This document shows, one piece after another, positions 7,852 to 11,595 of a stretch of DNA of 11,595 bases. Origin of the DNA: Parvularia atlantis (lineage: Eukaryota > Opisthokonta > Rotosphaerida); contig CALSCO010001081.1 in NCBI GenBank assembly GCA_943704415.1, positions 1 to 11,595 on the forward strand, given 5' to 3'. A program made the translations under genes and the position numbers. Under the pieces are notes generated by a model. The model saw only the letters and a program-made list of their open reading frames with translations, did no database searches and had not been told where the DNA came from. How positions within the stretch are numbered: the stretch's first letter is position 1; each line of letters opens with the position of its first letter.

Positions 7852-9007
7852 ATGCTGGCGGCGTCGGCGAGCGCGCCCGCCGCGATCAAGCGCAAGGCGC
7901 CCGATGCGCCGTCGCCCGCGGCTGTGCCCACCACTCCTTCCCAACCCCCGCAGCAGCAGGCGATCCGCAGGCCGACGGTGCTGATGAGCAGCCGCGTGGC
8001 CGCCGCCGAGGCGCAGGCGCAGGCGCAGCTCAGCGCCGACATGTACAAGGTGCTCGAGTACCTGACCAAGATGGGCGTGGAGCAGCCGCAGACGGTGGAG
8101 CAGCTGGAGGCGGCGTGCGAGCGTGCGTGACGGCGTGCGGCCGTGGGCGGTGCGGCGCGGTGGACGGGGCCTCACGAGGCACGTGCAGTCAGGATACGCA
8201 CGAACCCGGAGCTGCTCCAGGCCATGAAGAATAACCCGTTCATGACGCTCGAGGGTAACCTGTGGGCGTACAAGGTGCGTGCGCACGCTGTCAACCTCGC
8301 GGCGCGCACGGCTTACGGTGCACGACGCGCAGCCCAAGCACAACATCCGCTCGAAGGAGCAGCTGCTGCAGTTCATTCGCGCGCAGAAGGCCAAGGAGGC
8401 CGTGCCGCGCAAGGAGCTCGAGAACACGTTTGCCGGGTTCGACCAAGCGCTGCGGGTGCGTCGCGCCGCGCGTCGACAGCGGCCCCCCCTTCCTGCGCCT
8501 GTGCACAGGAGCTGAAGGAGTCGGGCGAGGTCATCGGGATCATGCAGACCAAGGACAAGGAGATGCTGTTCTACAACGACCCGGCCGTGACGATCAAGGT
8601 CGACCCGAGTGCGTGCGCTCATGCGCGTCCTGCGGCGCCGTGCCTGAGCCGCACGCGCAGTCCTCGTCGACATGTGGAGCAAGATCGAGATGCCCAACGA
8701 CGACCGCGCGATCGTGCGCGATCTCGAGAAGAACGGCCTGACGACGTTTAGGGTGATCGAGGCGCAGGAGGACGCGACCAAAGTGGTGCGCCGCCGCCGC
8801 CACCGCGCCTGTTGTGCCGTGCTCAGTCTGTGCATACACACGCGCGCGCAGGCCGAGAAGAAGGCCATCGTCTACCGCAAGCGCATCACGCGCAAGGACA
8901 AGGTCTACAAGGCGCACATGATTGACGCCGGCGAGCTGCCCGCGCCCGGGTCCAAGCGGCCTAAGGGCGGCAAGGCCAAGGACGCGGGCGGCGCCGCGCA
9001 GGGGTAG
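7852..9007 (+). CDS. TFA2: Transcription initiation factor IIE, beta subunit
   Basis: General RNA polymerase II factor. With TFIIE alpha it joins the pre-initiation complex in the nucleus, recruits TFIIH and helps open the promoter. Exons: 7852-8122, 8189-8274, 8333-8455, 8509-8608, 8661-8785 and 8852-9007; 286 aa, near the human 291. The N-terminal 60 residues are Ala/Pro/Gln-rich and include KRK, typical of a disordered nuclear leader. Two winged-helix modules follow, about 62-133 (MYKVLEYLTKMG, then NPFMTLEGNLWAYK) and about 134-205 (IRSKEQLLQFIRAQK, MLFYNDP). The C-terminal part has the basic RKRITRKDKVYKAHM stretch, then a Gly/Lys-rich tail. I chose ATG 7852 because the upstream frame has only GTG; ATG 7812 is in another frame. 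The last intron (66 nt) is frame-preserving and stop-free. Confidence 0.93.
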
Positions 9008-9206
9008 CTGCAGGGCTGTTTCTCTCCGCTGTCGCACGAGAGAATGTACACCTTGGGGGGGGTAAGTGGGAGAGTCACCGATCAACAAAAGTAGTCGATG
9101 GGGCGACGACGTCAGAAGAGAGAAAGAGGTAGCGATGGCCAGGGCCGCCGTGCGCATGCGGCGCCGGCTCGGGGATGAACAAGGGACAAGCAATCGTCAT
9201 GACCAC
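9008..9206. other. Convergent intergenic region (TFIIE beta / casein kinase 1)
   Basis: 199 bp lie between two convergent stop codons. It is relatively AG-rich, with a run of eight G at 9055-9062 and GAGA stretches. No gene, RNA or repeat is evident. It presumably holds both 3' UTRs. Confidence 0.6.
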
Positions 9207-11113
9207 TCATGGGCCCTCGGCGCGCCGTGCCGAGCGCGTGACGCGGGAGGACGACGCCGGCTGCGACACGGGCAGGGAGCTGCTTGAGGCGCCGAGGGCG
9301 GGCTGCGCGTCCATGCCGTCTATTGGCGTTGCCTGCGCGCGACAGGCGCGTCAGCGCACGGCGCACCCGGGCAGCCACGCAAGCGCGCCGCACCACGGCC
9401 TGCGACGACGGTGCGGCTATGTTGGACGACGACCCGCCGAGCCCCCCGCCCGTAAACGCCGGCATGCGCGGCTTGCTCGAGCCGGTATTGGCCGCGTCGG
9501 TCGAGTCCTTGTCCTGCGCGTGCCGGGGTCAGCGCGCGCGCGCCGCCGCAAAGCAGGGCGCGTGCGCACCCGCTGGTCGTTGGGTGCAGCAGCCGGACCC
9601 GCGGCACCGCCGTTATCCGTCGGCGGCATCACGCCGCTGCTGACCTTTGTCCGCTCCTGCTATTGCGCGCGTCCAGCGGTGTGAGCGCGCGGCGTGAGTG
9701 CGCGTGCACGAGCACACGCACATGTTTCAGGATCGTCCAGTCGTACACGTGATCGTAGGTGTAGCCTTCCCTCAGGAACAGGTCACGGAACAGCTGCGGC
9801 GCACGCGTTAGGCACGCGTCAGGCACGCGCGCACACACAGCCGCCGCACCTTGCGCAGGTACGCGTAGTCGGGCTTGTCGTCGAAGCGCAGCGAGCGCAC
9901 GTAGTTGAGGTACGTCGCAAACTCCTCTGCGCGCGCGCATGAGAAGGTGAGGCGACTTGGGCGCGGCCACGCACCCGGGTAGCCCTTGCACAGCGTCTCG
10001 ATCTTGGTCGTGAGCTTCTTCTCGCTGATCTTGTCGTACTTGTGCTTCTTCGTCGCGGCCTTGAGCCCCTGCCAGGGCAGGCTGCCGCGGTTGAAGTACA
10101 TGAGCACGTAGCCGAGGCTCTCGAGGTCGTCCCGCCGTGATTGCTCTGCGCGCGCGCCCGGGCGGTCAGCGCGCGGCGGGACGGACGCGGGGTGGCGGCG
10201 GCACGCACCGATGCCCAGGTGCGTGTTGATCGAGGCGTACCGCGCCGTGCCCGTGAGGTTCTTGTTCTCGCGGTAGGGGATGTGCTGCCCGGTCTTGCTG
10301 TCGCGGTACTTCTTGGCCAATCCAAAGTCGATCAGGTTGACCTGGTTGCCTGCGTAAACGCGCCGGGTGAGCGGACAGCGGCAGTGCGCGCCATGCAACG
10401 CACCGCGCTTGCCAAAGCCCATGAGGAAGTTGTCGGGCTTGATGTCACGGTGGATAAAGTTTTTCGCGTGCACGTACTCGACCCTGGACAGCTGCGACCG
10501 CGCGGGCGGTTGGGCCGACGGCGCTGTGCACAAGCGCGGGCCGGGGCGCGCACCAACTGGTCGGCGAGGAGGAGAACTGTCTTGAGGCTGAACTTGCGGT
10601 TGCAGAAGCCGAACAGGTCCTCGAGCGAGGGCCCGAGCAGGTCCATGATCATCACGTTGTAGTCGCCCTCAATGCCGAACCAGCGCACGTACGGGATGCC
10701 CACTGCACAGCGCGAGCGAGCAGGTCTGAGCCCGCTGCTGACACGCGCGCGCGCCCGCCATCGCATCGCGCACGCACCGCCGCCCGCCAGCAGCTTGTAC
10801 ACCTTGTACTCGTAGCAGAGCTGCGGGTGGTGCGTGCGCGCGTGCTCGAGCTTGATCGCGACCTCCTCGCCGTTGACGACCGACGAGCCTGGTCGTGCGC
10901 GCGCCCTCCGCGTGAGCGTGCTGCGCGCCAATGGGGCGCAGGACGCGCAGCAGCACCGACGTAGACGTCGCCGAACGAGCCGCCGCCAATCTTGCGGCCG
11001 ATGCGGTACTTGCCGTTGGCGACGCGGATGTCCATGACCACGGTCGGGTCCATGCCGGGGATGCCGCCCATGCCAAGCATCGTGCCCATGGTCAGCCCGC
11101 CGAACGCCGCCAT
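9207..11113 (-). CDS. Casein kinase 1, delta/epsilon (Hrr25/Hhp1) type
   Basis: Ser/Thr protein kinase of the CK1 family; Hrr25/Hhp1 relatives act in DNA repair, vesicle traffic and meiosis. Exons: 11113-10957, 10888-10778, 10702-10554, 10491-10404, 10349-10209, 10145-9975, 9926-9850, 9793-9722, 9659-9570, 9513-9394 and 9332-9207; 433 aa. The glycine-rich loop [12 protein letters not shown] is at 42-53, K65 in VAIKLE, D155 in HRDIKPDN and D176 in [32 protein letters not shown] replaces the usual APE segment, which is diagnostic of CK1. TKKHKYDK resembles the conserved basic patch of CK1 delta. Residues 323-433 form a Ser/Ala/Pro/Gly-rich tail without a C-terminal Cys pair, arguing against the membrane-anchored Yck class. 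The 26-residue leader is Gly/Met-rich with several in-frame ATGs; the start at M27 ([13 protein letters not shown]) is also possible. The last three exons are small and were rebuilt from frame and splice signals, so they are less certain. Confidence 0.95.
9657..9662 (-). other. TAGCAG tandem acceptor in the casein kinase gene
   Basis: On the minus strand the intron 9660-9721 ends in TAG immediately followed by CAG. Both acceptors keep the frame, giving LKH-QERTKV or LKH-ERTKV at the start of the C-terminal tail. Confidence 0.6.
9801..9829. repeat. 11-bp tandem repeat that duplicates an intron branch site
   Basis: GCACGCGTTAG (9801-9811) and GCACGCGTCAG (9812-9822) are followed by a partial third copy (GCACGCG). 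They lie in casein kinase intron 9794-9849. On the coding strand the copies give CCTAAC and CCTGAC, two consecutive branch-site candidates. Confidence 0.8.
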
Positions 11114-11368
11114 CGCGCCTGCTTTTTGCTGTGCTGACGCGGGATCGACGTCCGGGGAGGCGGCTCTGCGCGACCTGTGGCGGTCGCGCGTCAATCCACG
11201 GCCCACGACGACGACGGCGACGAGGGGGGATGGCGCCACACGGCGCACGACGCGGGATGGCGCCAGCACACGCCGCGGCGCACAACAAAGAAATCACCCC
11301 CCGGTGCCGCACGGCCAGCACACGTCCGGCACCCCCGTCCCGCCCTTCCCCGTCCGTCCCGCGCCGCC

Positions 11369-11408
<40 letters not shown>

Positions 11409-11595
11409 AACGACGACGACGACGGCGGCGCCACGCACGTCACACGGCAGCCGACGGCGGGAAGGGCCCGACGTCGGGGGCGCGGCGCTGTCGAAAACCG
11501 GTTTGGCGCGCGCGCGCCTTTCCGCCGCCGTTCCGGTCAGCCCGCACCGTCCCTCCGCTCGCCGCGCGGCCGTCCCACGCCCCGCCCCGCCCCCC
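11114..11595. promoter_or_regulatory. Upstream region of the casein kinase gene
   Basis: About 480 bp to the window end without a supported gene. It contains a CGA triplet repeat (11369-11422), two short palindromes, CCCGACGTCGGG at 11467-11478 and AAACCGGTTT at 11495-11504, and a C-rich right end. It probably includes the promoter and 5' UTR. Confidence 0.5.
11369..11422. repeat. CGA triplet microsatellite
   Basis: Thirteen CGA units, one CAA interruption (11408-11410), then four more CGA units. It lies about 255 bp upstream of the casein kinase ATG, reading TCG on the coding strand. Open frames through it are low-complexity and are not taken as coding. Confidence 0.95.

Noticed and set aside
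7812-8122. ATG 7812 as the TFIIE beta start
   Set aside because: It is out of frame with the conserved protein, and the only acceptor (CAG at 7847) would require an intron under 30 nt. At most it is an upstream start.
9175-9684. A 169-codon plus-strand open frame
   Set aside because: It is antisense to the last casein kinase exons, has no recognisable motif and is Arg/Ala-rich, so it is a GC shadow frame.
10332-11438. A 368-codon minus-strand frame covering the casein kinase start
   Set aside because: It contains real kinase segments only where introns are 3n, but begins in the CGA repeat (a Val run) and misreads exon 1 in the wrong frame.
1-11595. Bacterial-style operon, CRISPR, tRNA or transposon
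   Set aside because: Genes are intron-rich and alternate in strand. I saw no repeat-spacer pattern, cloverleaf, terminal repeats or transposase motif.

Overview
This is a eukaryotic, almost certainly fungal window. By eye it is about two-thirds G+C. It is packed with five conserved housekeeping genes cut by very short introns (mostly 44-84 nt). Nearly all donors read GTGCGT or GTGCGC, the branch sites look like CTNAC, and the acceptors end in CAG. The fungal ACO2-type aconitase, the Hrr25/Hhp1-like casein kinase and the high intron count suggest a GC-rich basidiomycete. The sequence alone does not let me name the genus.

Layout from left to right. (1) 64-1054, minus: myosin II regulatory light chain, probably starting with a one-codon exon. 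(2) 1055-1516: divergent promoter region with inverted repeats resembling heat-shock elements, an 18-bp tandem repeat and a T27 tract. (3) 1517-4569, plus: mitochondrial ACO2-type aconitate hydratase, 14 exons, 773 aa. (4) 51 bp between convergent stop codons. (5) 4621-7585 (or 7711), minus: prolyl oligopeptidase, 15 exons, 714 aa (756 aa from the upstream ATG). (6) A short divergent promoter with a TCACGTGA palindrome. (7) 7852-9007, plus: TFIIE beta subunit, 6 exons, 286 aa. (8) 199 bp between convergent stops. (9) 9207-11113, minus: casein kinase 1 delta/epsilon type, 11 exons, 433 aa. (10) 11114-11595: its upstream region, with a (CGA)n triplet repeat.

The genes alternate in strand (minus, plus, minus, plus, minus), so every neighbour pair shares either a promoter region or a 3' end. 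They do not form a pathway: contractile ring, organic-acid or lysine metabolism, peptide turnover, general transcription and kinase signalling are simply side by side. I rebuilt each gene by hand by requiring the reading frame to stay open and the length to match the family across every junction. All five coding sums are multiples of three.

I see no undescribed multi-gene system. The most unusual signal is splicing: four of about 45 introns appear to be GC-AG, several introns are frame-preserving without stops, two introns carry tandem repeats that duplicate the branch site, and one start codon seems to be an exon by itself. I found no tRNA, rRNA, CRISPR array or transposon.
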